Below, one piece after another: positions 13,453-22,509 of a DNA stretch of 64,000 nucleotides. The notes beneath the pieces are model-generated. The model was not told the DNA's origin, searched no databases, and worked only from the letters and a program-made list of their open reading frames with translations. This DNA comes from Polaromonas jejuensis NBRC 106434 (GTDB lineage Bacteria; Pseudomonadota; Gammaproteobacteria; Burkholderiales; Burkholderiaceae_C), in contig NZ_BCYO01000003.1 of the NCBI RefSeq assembly GCF_001598235.1, positions 62,001-126,000 of the forward strand, given 5' to 3'. The translations under genes and the position numbers were made by a program. The first letter of the stretch is position 1. Each line of letters starts with the position of its first letter.

Positions 13453-13841
13453 TGGCGCGAATCGAATGGGTCAAGCAGCGGCTGGACAACTGGGCCTTGT
13501 GGAAGGATCGCGAGCAGTGCGGCGGACTGGGGTTTTATTCGCAGTCGGCATTCGTCAATGAGGCGGCGACGACGGATCGTTACCGCGAGTCCATCATCCC
13601 GGTCGATGATGTGGATGCGTCTGTCACCAATGAAGCGGTGGAGGCGCTCAAGCCGGCGCGATCGCATTTGTACCAGACGCTGCAGCACATCTACGTCAAA
13701 GGCGTGGGCATCAAAGAGGCGGCGCGCCGACTGGGTCGGGCTGAGTCCACCGTGAAGGCGCAGCTGGAGCAGGCCGATCAAGCGCTGTCGCTGTGGTTTG
13801 TTGAGCGGGCAGACAAACGCAAAAGAGTTTTTACACCTTAG
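13452..13841 (+). CDS. Q-like late antiterminator, 129 aa
   Basis: I chose the ATG at 13452 because it overlaps the O-like stop (TGATG). The protein opens ARIEWVKQRLDNWALWKD, a typical start for Q-type antitermination proteins, and has a sigma region-4-like helix-turn-helix at about residues 84-116 (IKEAARRLGRAESTVKAQL). It is the last early gene, followed by a terminator, then the late operon, exactly the place of Q. Late expression then depends on reading through several terminators. Confidence 0.7.
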   Translation: MARIEWVKQRLDNWALWKDREQCGGLGFYSQSAFVNEAATTDRYRESIIPVDDVDASVTNEAVEALKPARSHLYQTLQHIYVKGVGIKEAARRLGRAESTVKAQLEQADQALSLWFVERADKRKRVFTP

Positions 13842-13906
13842 ACTTTTCAGGTACATTTCAGGCAAGCTGTAGCCAACGTGCCTCAAAAGCACAGGCAGCA
13901 GCCTTC

Positions 13907-13938
13907 AACCCGGCCGGTTCACTCCTGTCGGGTTTTTT
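13907..13938 (+). terminator. Terminator between Q-like and late genes
   Basis: AACCCGGC and GTCGGGTT (one G-T pair) form an 8-bp stem followed by six T. It lies 65 bp past the Q-like stop and in front of the HNH gene, the expected place for the terminator that Q overrides. The preceding 65 bp contains two TTTCAGG direct repeats (near 13847 and 13856) that could belong to the late promoter or Q site. Confidence 0.75.
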
Positions 13939-13950
13939 CATTTCCGCGCC

Positions 13951-14268
13951 ATGGACGACCGAAAGACATCAGCACAACGCGGATACGGTGGTCGATGGCA
14001 AAAGGCGCGAGCGACCTACCTGCGCAGTCATCCGCTGTGTGTTGATCACCAGAAGCGCGGCCATGTTGTGCCGGCAACGGTGGTCGATCACATCGTTCCT
14101 CATCGTGGCGACCAGGCTCTGTTCTGGGACAAGAGTAACTGGCAGTCTCTTTGCAAGATCTGTCACGACAGTCATAAGCAGCGGCTTGAAAAGGGCGGCG
14201 GCATTGTTGGCTGTGACCTGACTGGATTGCCGCTCGATCCCGCTCACCACTGGGCGCGGAAGGGATAG
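13951..14268 (+). CDS. HNH endonuclease, 105 aa
   Basis: Contains the HNH core VVDHIVPHRGD (first His), FWDKSNWQSLCKICHDSHK (Asn and last His) with the zinc cysteines CVDH and CKIC. Small HNH nucleases are encoded next to terminase genes in many siphophages and are needed with the terminase for DNA cleavage in packaging. First gene of the late operon. Confidence 0.9.
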   Translation: MDDRKTSAQRGYGGRWQKARATYLRSHPLCVDHQKRGHVVPATVVDHIVPHRGDQALFWDKSNWQSLCKICHDSHKQRLEKGGGIVGCDLTGLPLDPAHHWARKG

Positions 14269-14386
14269 GGGGGGGCGTCAAAACTCAAACGCAAAACCTC
14301 TCCAGACCGATCGGGTCCCTCGATTCGCAACACCGCGTAATGGATAGGGGGAGGGGGGTAAGGGAAAGGCATCTTGAGGGTAAAAA

Positions 14387-14902
14387 ATGGCAAGACCACC
14401 GAAACCGACAGCGCTGAAACTGATTGCCGGCAACCCTGGCAAGCGTTCGCTGAACAAGCAGGAGCCTGACCCGACTTACCTGCAGGACCTGACGCCACCC
14501 GCCTGGTTGAGCGATGCCGCCAAACAAGTGTGGTCTGAGTTGGCCCCCGCTGCCGTCGCGGCAAAGCTGCTGACCGAGGTCGACGTGGAGCCGTTCGCCA
14601 TGGGCTGCGTGGCGATCGCGCAGTACCGGTTGGCCACTGGCCGCACGGGCGAAGACGCGGTGAAGCGAAAGCTCGCGGTGGACGACAAGGGCAATGCGGT
14701 CACTGACGAAAACGGCCAGCCAGTCTATGCCGGCGAACACATCAACCCGTGGGCGCTGGTGCAGAGCATGAGTTTCAAGCAGGCGATGCTGGTGTTCGAC
14801 AAGTTCGGCATGACGCCGCAGGCCCGCACGCGCATCGCCGTGCAGCCACAAGGAGATTTGTTTGGCGAGCAGAAAACCGGGGCCGCGAGCTACTTCAGCT
14901 GA
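14387..14902 (+). CDS. Terminase small subunit, P27 family, 171 aa
   Basis: MARPPKPTALKLIAGNPGKR is the usual P27-family opening, followed by PPAWLSDAAKQVW and WALVQSMSFKQAMLVFDKFG. It recognises the packaging site and hands DNA to the large subunit. Overlaps the large-subunit gene by 41 bp in another frame. Confidence 0.9.
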   Translation: MARPPKPTALKLIAGNPGKRSLNKQEPDPTYLQDLTPPAWLSDAAKQVWSELAPAAVAAKLLTEVDVEPFAMGCVAIAQYRLATGRTGEDAVKRKLAVDDKGNAVTDENGQPVYAGEHINPWALVQSMSFKQAMLVFDKFGMTPQARTRIAVQPQGDLFGEQKTGAASYFS

Positions 14903-16580
14903 CCCGGTTTCACGCTATGCGAAGGCGGTCGTAAGCGGCAAAAAAATTGCGGGCCCACACGTCCGCGCCGCGTGCCAGCGTCACCTGAACGACCTGGCGA
15001 CCGGCCACCAGCGTGGCCTTGTTTTTGACAAGCAGGCCGCCCAGCGAGCCATCGGCTACTACCGCGATGTGCTCCGACTCAATGGCGGCGAGTTTGAGGG
15101 TATGCCGTTCGAGCTCCTCGATTGGCAGCAGTTCATCATCGGAAGCGTGTTCGGCTGGAAGGGGGCTGACGGTTACCGGCGCTTCCGCGTGGTTTACGTG
15201 GAGACGGCGAAGGGGTCGGGCAAGAGCCCGCTTGCGGCAGGCGTCGGCATGATCGGCCTGACTGCTGATGGCGAATCCCGCGCAGAGGTCTACGCTGCCG
15301 CCACGAAAAAAGACCAGGCCATGGTGCTGTACCGCGATGCCGTGGCTATGTACCAGCAGTCGCCCGAACTCCGTCGGCGACTCAAGCCCTCGGGTGTCGG
15401 TGAGAACGTCTGGAACCTGGCCTATGCGGAGAAGGGGAGTTTCTTCCGGCCCATCAGCGCCGACGATGGTCAGTCCGGCCCGCGCCCGCATGTAGCCCTG
15501 ATTGACGAGATCCACGAGCACCGCAACAACACCGTCGTGGAGATGATGCGGGCTGGCACCAAGAGCCGCCGGCAGGCCCTGATCTTCATGATCACCAACA
15601 GCGGCGCGAGCAAGACCTCGGCCTGCTGGAACTACCACGACTATGCCGCCAAGGTGTCTGCCGGAACGCTGGTCGATGATGCTTTCTTTGGCTACGTCTG
15701 CGCCCTCGATGAAGGCGACGATCCGTTCAACGACGAGAAGTGCTGGCCCAAGGTAAACCCCAGCCTGCAAGGCGCAAAACTGCCGGGCCTGAAGTACCTG
15801 CGCGAGCAAGTGACGGAGGCGCGTGGCATGCCCAGCAAGGAAGCGCTGGTGCGGCGCCTCAACTTCTGCCAGTGGACCGACGCCACCAACCCGTGGATCA
15901 GCGCCGACGTCTGGCTGGGCGCAGCACGTGAATACGACTGGCGCGACTTCCGCGGCCGGCGCGCCTGGGCTGGGTTGGACTTGTCCAGCACCACCGACCT
16001 GACCGGGCTGGTGTTGTACGTGGAGCCGGTGGGAGAGGGCGAGCCGTGGCGAATGGTGCCCTTTGCCTGGCTGCCCGAAGAGGGCCTGCAGCGAAAAGAA
16101 GAGCTGGACCGCGTGCCCTACCTGGCATGGCGCACAGCAGGGTATTTGGAGACGACGCCCGGAAGGGCCATCAGCAAGTTGACCGTGATCAAGAGGCTGG
16201 CCGAGCTGAGCAGCTTCTTCGATCTGCAACTGGTGGGTTATGACCGCTGGCGCATCGAGGATTTGAAGGCCCTGGCCACTGACAACGCGATAGATCTGCC
16301 TGAAATGCAGCCGTTCGGCCAGGGCTACAAGGACATGAGCCCGGCCATTGAAACCTTTGAAACGGCGTTGCTCAACGGCACGGTGGTGCACCCCGGCAAC
16401 CCGGTGTTCACCTGGTGCGCGGCCAACGCTGTGATTACTTCAGACGACGCGGAGAACCGCAAATTGAGCAAAGAAAAAGCCACCGGCCGAATCGATTTGA
16501 TGGTCGCGGCCGTCATGGCCGTGGGCTGTGGCGCCATACGAGCCGAAGAACCACCGACACCAGGAATCTACATCCTATGA
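14862..16580 (+). CDS. Terminase large subunit, 572 aa
   Basis: Packaging motor and nuclease of the HK97 type. Walker A TAKGSGKS is at residues 115-122, Walker B VALIDEIHEH at 211-220, a coupling-like MITNSG at 243-248, and the nuclease acidic motif GLDLSSTTDL at 371-380. Full length for the family. The stop overlaps the portal start by ATGA. Confidence 0.95.
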   Translation: MASRKPGPRATSADPVSRYAKAVVSGKKIAGPHVRAACQRHLNDLATGHQRGLVFDKQAAQRAIGYYRDVLRLNGGEFEGMPFELLDWQQFIIGSVFGWKGADGYRRFRVVYVETAKGSGKSPLAAGVGMIGLTADGESRAEVYAAATKKDQAMVLYRDAVAMYQQSPELRRRLKPSGVGENVWNLAYAEKGSFFRPISADDGQSGPRPHVALIDEIHEHRNNTVVEMMRAGTKSRRQALIFMITNSGASKTSACWNYHDYAAKVSAGTLVDDAFFGYVCALDEGDDPFNDEKCWPKVNPSLQGAKLPGLKYLREQVTEARGMPSKEALVRRLNFCQWTDATNPWISADVWLGAAREYDWRDFRGRRAWAGLDLSSTTDLTGLVLYVEPVGEGEPWRMVPFAWLPEEGLQRKEELDRVPYLAWRTAGYLETTPGRAISKLTVIKRLAELSSFFDLQLVGYDRWRIEDLKALATDNAIDLPEMQPFGQGYKDMSPAIETFETALLNGTVVHPGNPVFTWCAANAVITSDDAENRKLSKEKATGRIDLMVAAVMAVGCGAIRAEEPPTPGIYIL

Positions 16581-17908
16581 GCCAAACATTTGCAGCAGCG
16601 CAAGAGCGGGCCAGGACGCCCGGCTCCGCCGTGCTCAATGCCTGGCGCGCCCAGCATGGGCCCGAGACCACCGGCCGCATCAGCAATCTCAACGAAACCC
16701 GCGCCAGCCTGACGGTGCAGGAGCTCGCCAACATCATCGGCGGCGGTGCCATCAGCAATGCCGGCCCGGTGGTCAACGAGACCACCGCCATGAAGGTGTC
16801 GGCGGTGTATGCCTGCGTGGCCCTGATCGCCGGCGCCATCTCGACCTTGCCGATGCCGATATACGAGCGCACGCCCGATGGCCGCGCTCGGATCGAGCAC
16901 CCTTACTGGTGGCTGCTCAACGAACAGCCCGAGCAGGACATATCCGCGGCCGTGTTCTGGGAATACCTGATCAGCGCCAGGGCGTTTTATGGCGATGGCT
17001 TCGCCGAGATCATTCGCCCATCGTTCCGCAGCAGCCGCGTGACTGGCTTCAAGGCCCACCACCCGCTGCGCGTCGACCCTTTCCGCGACGCCCAGGGCGA
17101 GCTGTGGTACCGGGTGCAGCCGCTGGTGGGCGCGCAGTATGTGCTGCACCCCTCCGACATCATCCACATCCCCAGCCTGGGTTACGACGGCATCCGCAGT
17201 CCCAGCCCGATCACCTACGCCGCGCGCCAGTCTGTCGGCACCTCGCTGGCCGCCGGCGAGTACAGCGCCCGCTTCTTCAGTAATGGTGCGCGGCCCGACT
17301 TCGCGCTCAAGATGGCCGGCAACCTCACCGAAGACCAGGCCAAGCTGCTACGCGCCACCTGGGGCGAGCGCCACAGCGGCGTGGCCAATTCCCACCTGCC
17401 CGCCATCCTCACGGGTGGCCTGGAGGTACAGCAGCTCACCATGTCCGCCGTCGATTCGCAGATTCTGCAAACCGCGAACTGGAGCCTGGAGGAAATCTGC
17501 CGCATCCTCGGCGTGCCACCCTTCATGGTGGGCAGCACCGAGAAGAGCACCAGTTGGGGTACCGGCCAGGAGAACATGGGCCGCGGCTTCGTCAAGTACA
17601 CGCTGCTGCGCGACCTGCGCAAGATCGAGCAGGAGTTCAATCGCAAGCTCTGGCCGTTGCGTGAGAAATACTTTGTCGAGTTTGATGTGTCTGGCATCGA
17701 GCGCGGCGACCTCAAGAGCGAGAACGAAGCCCTGCGCATCGCCATTGGCCGTGCTGGCGAGCCCGGCTGGCTCACCATCAACGAAGCCCGCCACCTCAAG
17801 CTGCTACCGCCCATCGAAGGCGGTGACGTGCTCAACACCGGTATTACCTCCGCCACGACCGGGGCCGCGCCCACGGTGGACAAGCAACCCGACCCCGCAA
17901 CCGCGTAA
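16577..17908 (+). CDS. Portal protein, HK97 family, 443 aa
   Basis: I chose the ATG at 16577 because of its ATGA overlap with the terminase stop. Family features are AMKVSAVYACVALIAGAIS, HPLRVDPFRD, IIHIPSLGYDG, and FMVGSTEKSTSWGTGQENM near residues 320-338. It forms the dodecameric ring through which DNA enters and leaves the head. Confidence 0.95.
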   Translation: MSQTFAAAQERARTPGSAVLNAWRAQHGPETTGRISNLNETRASLTVQELANIIGGGAISNAGPVVNETTAMKVSAVYACVALIAGAISTLPMPIYERTPDGRARIEHPYWWLLNEQPEQDISAAVFWEYLISARAFYGDGFAEIIRPSFRSSRVTGFKAHHPLRVDPFRDAQGELWYRVQPLVGAQYVLHPSDIIHIPSLGYDGIRSPSPITYAARQSVGTSLAAGEYSARFFSNGARPDFALKMAGNLTEDQAKLLRATWGERHSGVANSHLPAILTGGLEVQQLTMSAVDSQILQTANWSLEEICRILGVPPFMVGSTEKSTSWGTGQENMGRGFVKYTLLRDLRKIEQEFNRKLWPLREKYFVEFDVSGIERGDLKSENEALRIAIGRAGEPGWLTINEARHLKLLPPIEGGDVLNTGITSATTGAAPTVDKQPDPATA

Positions 17909-17915
17909 GGACATC

Positions 17916-18674
17916 ATGAACAAATTACTCAAGCTGCTGGCGAGCAATCGTCGGCAGGCGCAGCCGCGCGCGCTCGCCGTCGAAGGCGATGAAACCACTA
18001 TTTACCTGTACGACATCATCGTTTCGGATGACTTGACGGCCGATTGGGGTGGCGGCGTTTCCGCTCAAACGTTGGTTTCGCAAATTCGAGGCATCAAGGG
18101 TGGCACGATTCATCTTCGTATCAACAGCCCAGGCGGTGAGGTTCCCGCAGCGCAAGCGATCGTCGCAGCCATCCGCGACACCGGCGCCAAGGTCATTGCG
18201 CATGTCGAGGGGCTGGCAGCCAGCGCTGCGACTCTGGTGGCAATCGCTGCCGATGAAGTCGAAATCTCGGAAGGGTCGCTGTTCATGATTCATTGTGCGC
18301 AGACGATTGCGTACGGCAACGCTAGCGACTTTCTGGAAACGGTCGCGCTGCTGGAAAAGGCCGATGGAATTATTTCCGATCAGTACGCAGCAAAGACCGG
18401 CCAACCGGCAGAGGCAATGAGGGCCCTGATGGATGCCGAGACCTGGTTCACTGCCCAGGAGGCTGTCGATGCGGGCTTTGTGGACCGCATCACCCCCAAT
18501 GTGAAGGCTGCTACCAGGTGGGATCTGAGCGCCTACGCCAAGGCGCCCCAGCAAGCGCCAGAACCTGAGCCAAGGGCCGCCCAAAAGCCCGAGCAAACCA
18601 AGACCATCACCAACGATCACCGCGAACGCCAGCAACAGCGCCTGCGCATGCTGAATCGCCTCACCCATCAGTGA
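17916..18674 (+). CDS. Head maturation protease, ClpP-like (S14), 252 aa
   Basis: A ClpP fold with INSPGGEV (residues 70-77), catalytic Ser103 in EGLAASAATL and catalytic His126 in LFMIHCAQ. The acidic, Gln-rich C-terminal tail after residue 205 is typical of phage versions and may act as scaffold. It cleaves the capsid delta domain during head maturation. Precedes the capsid gene, separated by a terminator-like hairpin. Confidence 0.95.
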   Translation: MNKLLKLLASNRRQAQPRALAVEGDETTIYLYDIIVSDDLTADWGGGVSAQTLVSQIRGIKGGTIHLRINSPGGEVPAAQAIVAAIRDTGAKVIAHVEGLAASAATLVAIAADEVEISEGSLFMIHCAQTIAYGNASDFLETVALLEKADGIISDQYAAKTGQPAEAMRALMDAETWFTAQEAVDAGFVDRITPNVKAATRWDLSAYAKAPQQAPEPEPRAAQKPEQTKTITNDHRERQQQRLRMLNRLTHQ

Positions 18675-18696
18675 CGCGCCTCGCGCAACTGAGACA

Positions 18697-18721
18697 GCCG
18701 CCATCCCTGGCGGTTTTTTTT
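18697..18721 (+). terminator. Hairpin with T-run between protease and capsid genes
   Basis: CCGCC-ATCCCT-GGCGG followed by eight T. It would stop unmodified polymerase inside the late operon; antitermination by the Q-like protein would allow readthrough. Confidence 0.7.
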
Positions 18722-18768
18722 CGTCCCCACGACCTGCGCGAGCGGTCACAACCACCCGAAAGGCTCCC

Positions 18769-20028
18769 ATGAGCAAACTTGCCCAACTCCGTGAAATCCG
18801 CAACGTGAAGGCCAAAGAGGCCAACGACATCAACAACAAGTACGCCGCCGATGTGCGCATGCCTGAAGCCGATGCGACCAGGATGGACGCCGTCCTGGCC
18901 GAAGTTGAAGCCATCGACGTCGACATCGCCCGCGAGCAGCGCCGCGCCCAACTGGCCGCCGAAGACCCCAAGGCCCAGCATGAAGCGCTGCTGAACGCAG
19001 CCACCAAAGACCCCGCCAAGCAGACAGACGAATCCAAGGCGCTGCGCGCCTTCATGGCGGGAGGAATCTCCAACATGGCTGAGGCCGACCGGCAACGCAT
19101 GTTGGCTCGCCAGACGCCGGACATTCGCAATGCAATGTCCACGACCACCACGACCGAGGGCGGCTTCACTGTGGCCACCGAATACCAGAAATCGCTTGAA
19201 ATCGCGATGAAAGCCTACGGTGGCATGCGCCAGGTTGCCTCCGGCATTCGTACTGCCTCTGGTGCGTCGATGAATTTCCCCGCCACCGACCCCACGGCAG
19301 AGGAAGGTGAAATCGTCGGCCAGAACGGTCCCGTCAGTGGCCTTGATACCACCTTCACCAATTTCTCGATGGATGTGTGGAAATATTCTTCCAAGAAAAT
19401 CGCCCTCCCATTCGAGCTGGTGCAAGACAGTTTCATCGACATCGAAGCCTACATCCAGGGTTTGTTGGCAATGCGTCTGGGCCGTATTCAAAACCGGCAT
19501 TTCACCGTCGGTACCGGCTCTGGCCAGCCAAACGGCATTGTTACTGCCGCGGCTTCGGGCAAGGTCGGCACCACCGGCCAAACACTGACCGTCATATATG
19601 ACGACCTGGTGGACCTGGAGCACTCGGTGGACCCGGCTTACCGCAGCATGCCCGGCGTTGGCTACATGATGGCCGACAGCTCTGTCAAGGTGCTGCGCAA
19701 GATCAAAGACAGCCAGGGCCGTCCTATCTTTGTCCCTGGCTATGAGGCTAACGCCATGATCAACGGCGGTGCGCCTGACCGTCTGATGGGTCGTCCGATT
19801 TACATCAATCAGCACATGGCGGCCATGGCGGCCAATGCCAAGTCCATCCTGTTCGGCCAGCTCAGCAAATACATCATCCGCGATGTCATGGACCTGACGC
19901 TGTTCCGCATGACCGATTCCGCTTTCACCTTGAACGGTCAAATTGGTTTTGTCGCCTTCATGCGTGCGGGCGGCAACCTGATCGACGCCGGCGGCGCCGT
20001 CAAGTACTACGCCAACAGCGCAACCTGA
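18769..20028 (+). CDS. Major capsid protein, HK97 family, 419 aa
   Basis: The N-terminal ~120 residues are a charged, helical delta domain (AQLREIRNVKAKEANDINNK ...). The HK97 fold follows from STTTTTEGGFTVATEYQ through SMNFPATDPTAEEGEIVGQN and ends with FRMTDSAFTLNGQIGF. The delta domain should be removed by the protease encoded upstream. Confidence 0.95.
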   Translation: MSKLAQLREIRNVKAKEANDINNKYAADVRMPEADATRMDAVLAEVEAIDVDIAREQRRAQLAAEDPKAQHEALLNAATKDPAKQTDESKALRAFMAGGISNMAEADRQRMLARQTPDIRNAMSTTTTTEGGFTVATEYQKSLEIAMKAYGGMRQVASGIRTASGASMNFPATDPTAEEGEIVGQNGPVSGLDTTFTNFSMDVWKYSSKKIALPFELVQDSFIDIEAYIQGLLAMRLGRIQNRHFTVGTGSGQPNGIVTAAASGKVGTTGQTLTVIYDDLVDLEHSVDPAYRSMPGVGYMMADSSVKVLRKIKDSQGRPIFVPGYEANAMINGGAPDRLMGRPIYINQHMAAMAANAKSILFGQLSKYIIRDVMDLTLFRMTDSAFTLNGQIGFVAFMRAGGNLIDAGGAVKYYANSAT

Positions 20029-20097
20029 TTGCGCGACGGCGGTGGTGTGCGGGCCGCACACCACCTTTTCATTTCACCTTTTTGAAAAGTCAACACC

Positions 20098-20424
20098 ATG
20101 ATCAAACTACTCGTTCTGGCCGCCATCGCGGCCCTCACGTATGCAGAACTCCCCGATGGCGCCGCCGAGGGTGCCGAGATTGAGGTATCTGCTGAATTGG
20201 CGGACCAACTGGTGGCCGAAGGCGTTGCCAGGCCGGCCGAGGCAGCGCCCGCGCCCGTAACCTCTGGCCGCAAGTCGGTCAAGGCCCGGGTGCTGGTTGA
20301 TGGCCAATACGGCAAGGTCAATGACGTTGTCACCGTGACTGCGGCAGCGGCCAGGGCCAGCAGCGAGCTGGACGCGGACCCCGCCGCCGTCGCATACGCC
20401 GAATCGCTGGCCATCGGCCACTAA
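20098..20424 (+). CDS. Small head-region protein, 108 aa
   Basis: It has a hydrophobic N-terminus (MIKLLVLAAIAALTYAELPD), an acidic stretch EGAEIEVSAELADQL, then a beta region with SVKARVLVDGQYGKVNDVVTV. It is located between capsid and connector genes, where decoration or stabilising proteins are often found. No family is recognised. Confidence 0.65.
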   Translation: MIKLLVLAAIAALTYAELPDGAAEGAEIEVSAELADQLVAEGVARPAEAAPAPVTSGRKSVKARVLVDGQYGKVNDVVTVTAAAARASSELDADPAAVAYAESLAIGH

Positions 20425-20444
20425 AACACCGCGCAGCGATACCG

Positions 20445-21119
20445 ATGGCTCTCAAGCTCACCACGGCACCCACCGCGGAGCCCGTCACGCTCGCAGAGGC
20501 CAAGGCCCACCTGCGGGTGGATGTGGCCGATGACGACCTGCTGATCACCAACCTGATCACCGCGGCCCGCGTGCATGCTGAAAACGTCTGCCGCCGCGCC
20601 TTCGTCACGCAGAAGTGGGACTTGTACCTCGACAGCTTCCCGAAGTACACCTATTACGGTGTGGTGCCGGGTTACGTGCCGGTTGACCAGTTGCCCAGCG
20701 GCTGGCTGTCCATGCGCAACTATGCGGTGCGCTTTCGCGGCGGCAAGATCGACCTGCCGTTTCCGCCGCTGCAATCCGTGGATGCCGTCAAGTACACCGA
20801 TTTGAGCGGCGTGGTGCAGACCCTGGCGACCAATCTCTATGTGGTCGACAACATCAGCGAGCCCGGCGCCATCACTCCCGCGCCAGACACCTACTGGCCC
20901 GACACGCAGAACCGCGTGAATGCCGTGCAAATCAGCTTCACGGCCGGCTATGGCGCTGCTGCGGCGGTGCCGGCAGGCATCAAGGCGTGGATTCTGATGC
21001 GCATTGGCGCTCTGTACGAGAACCGCGAGGAAGTGCTGGTAGGTCAGCGCCTGGTCGTTGCGGACCTGCCATTCGTGGATGGCCTGCTCGATCCCTATCG
21101 CATCGCGGGGTACGTCTGA
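20445..21119 (+). CDS. Head-tail connector, gp6/phiE125 gp8-like, 224 aa
   Basis: TLAEAKAHLRVDVADDDLLI and LITAARVHAENVC at residues 16-50 are the usual N-terminal helices of this family, with QISFTAGYG and the helical C-terminus following. It forms the ring joining portal to tail. The stop overlaps the next start (TGATG). Confidence 0.9.
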   Translation: MALKLTTAPTAEPVTLAEAKAHLRVDVADDDLLITNLITAARVHAENVCRRAFVTQKWDLYLDSFPKYTYYGVVPGYVPVDQLPSGWLSMRNYAVRFRGGKIDLPFPPLQSVDAVKYTDLSGVVQTLATNLYVVDNISEPGAITPAPDTYWPDTQNRVNAVQISFTAGYGAAAAVPAGIKAWILMRIGALYENREEVLVGQRLVVADLPFVDGLLDPYRIAGYV

Positions 21120-21460
21120 TGCAGGCCGGGCCCCTTCGCAAACGCGTGGTCTTCCAGTGCCGCGACACCGCCGTGGACAGCTACGGCCAGCAGGTCACCA
21201 CCTGGACCGATGCCTTCACCGCCTGGGCCGCCATCGAGGCCTTGTCGGCGCGCGAAGTGCTGGCTGCCCAGGCCGTGCAGAGCGAGGCCTCGCACCGCAT
21301 CACCGTGCGCTACCGCGGCGAGTTCACCAACCCGGTGGCCGTGGCCGCCATGCGCATCAACTACAACGGCCGGCTGTTCAATATCAGCGGCGCCACGAAT
21401 ACAGACGAGCGCAACCGCACCGTTGAAATCATGGCATCCGAGGGCATGAACAATGGCTGA
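21119..21460 (+). CDS. Head closure protein, SPP1 gp16/HK97 gp9-like, 113 aa
   Basis: The pattern LRKRVVFQ, DSYGQQVTTWTDAFTAWAAIE and HRITVRYR is typical of the phage head-tail joining family. I chose the ATG at 21119, overlapping the previous stop. It closes the connector before tail attachment. Confidence 0.85.
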   Translation: MQAGPLRKRVVFQCRDTAVDSYGQQVTTWTDAFTAWAAIEALSAREVLAAQAVQSEASHRITVRYRGEFTNPVAVAAMRINYNGRLFNISGATNTDERNRTVEIMASEGMNNG

Positions 21461-21620
21461 GATCACCATCAAAGTTCGCGTCCGGATCGCTTGGTGGGTG
21501 CGCTGGTACATCCGGGCATGCGTGCTGTTTGCCGTGATGCATGGACTGCGGCCGGACGTCGACAAGATCGCGCGCTTCGTCGTAGTGCACGGCGTGAAGC
21601 TGGAGTTTGTAAATGGCTGA
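21453..21620 (+). CDS. Small phage protein, 55 aa
   Basis: ATG at 21453, TGA at 21618-21620, overlapping both neighbours by 8 bp. Basic with a Trp-rich hydrophobic stretch (RIAWWVRWYIRACVLFAVM) that could be a single membrane or amphipathic helix. A gene in this slot is common in related phages. Function unknown. Confidence 0.5.
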   Translation: MAEITIKVRVRIAWWVRWYIRACVLFAVMHGLRPDVDKIARFVVVHGVKLEFVNG

Positions 21621-22098
21621 GCTGCAAAACATCGCCGGCCTCAAGGAGCTGCAGGCCGCCCTCAAGGAGCTGCCCGACCGCATCGCCAAGAACGTGCTGC
21701 GCGGCTCGGTCAATGCCGGCGCAAGCGTCATCACAAATGAAGTGCAGACGCGTGCACCGGTTTATACCGGCGAGGTGAGCCAGGGCCACCCGCCGCCCGG
21801 CACGCTCAAGCGCGCGGTGTACCAAAAGCAGATCAGGGAACTGTCCGGCCAACTCAAGCAGACCTTCTACGTGGGCGTGCGCAAAGGGAAGCAGTACCAA
21901 AAGCAGGGCAAGAAGGGCAATCTCTCGCAAGATGCCTGGTATGCCAAGTTTGTCGAGTTTGGCACCTCCAAGATGGCCGCCAGGCCCTTCATGCGCCCCG
22001 CCTTCGAAGCAAAGAAGAGCGAGGCCGTCGAAGCCATCAAGGCCTACCTTGAGAAGCGCATCCCTGAAGAAGTCGCCAAGCTGAAGGTCTACAAATGA
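21613..22098 (+). CDS. HK97 gp10-like tail-joining protein, 161 aa
   Basis: GLKELQAALKELPDRIAKNV, RAPVYTGEVSQGHPPPGTLK and KFVEFGTSKMAARPFMRPAF are the three conserved blocks of the HK97 gp10 family, which helps attach the tail to the head. Overlaps its downstream neighbour by ATGA. Confidence 0.9.
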   Translation: MAELQNIAGLKELQAALKELPDRIAKNVLRGSVNAGASVITNEVQTRAPVYTGEVSQGHPPPGTLKRAVYQKQIRELSGQLKQTFYVGVRKGKQYQKQGKKGNLSQDAWYAKFVEFGTSKMAARPFMRPAFEAKKSEAVEAIKAYLEKRIPEEVAKLKVYK

Positions 22099-22442
22099 CG
22101 ATCCAGCAGCAGCTCGTGACGCTGTTGTCGGGCTTCACCGATGTCGGCACGCGTGTCTATCCGCCTGCGCCCGAGCAGCCGGCGCGACCATACATCACCT
22201 TCCAGCGCATCAGCGCGAACAGTGAAAACGTGCTGTCCGGCAGTTCCGGCCTCACTAACACGCGCATGCAGATCGACGTGTACGCCGACACCTACGTGCA
22301 GGCCCAGACCATCGCCGGACAGGTTGATGCGCTGATGGCTGGCTGGGTGGTGCCAAACGTTTCGCAACCCGCGCAGGACCTCTACGAAGACCCCGTCAAG
22401 CTGCACCGCGTCAGCCTTGACTACTCCATCTGGCACAGCTAG
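22095..22442 (+). CDS. Tail completion protein, DUF3168 family, 115 aa
   Basis: The pattern LVTLLSGFTDVGTRVYPPAP, PYITFQRIS and RMQIDVYADTYVQAQTIAGQ fits DUF3168. It terminates the tail tube on the head side. Followed by a hairpin terminator. Confidence 0.85.
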   Translation: MTIQQQLVTLLSGFTDVGTRVYPPAPEQPARPYITFQRISANSENVLSGSSGLTNTRMQIDVYADTYVQAQTIAGQVDALMAGWVVPNVSQPAQDLYEDPVKLHRVSLDYSIWHS

Positions 22443-22462
22443 ACAACTTGCAACGCTTCTCC

Positions 22463-22490
22463 AACCCGCCCGCTTTTGAGCGGGTTTTTT
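22463..22490 (+). terminator. Hairpin with T-run before the tail tube gene
   Basis: AACCCGC and GCGGGTT form a 7-bp stem followed by TTTT. A second internal late-operon terminator that antitermination would need to override. Confidence 0.7.
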
Positions 22491-22509
22491 ACTTTCTGAA
22501 AGGCTAATC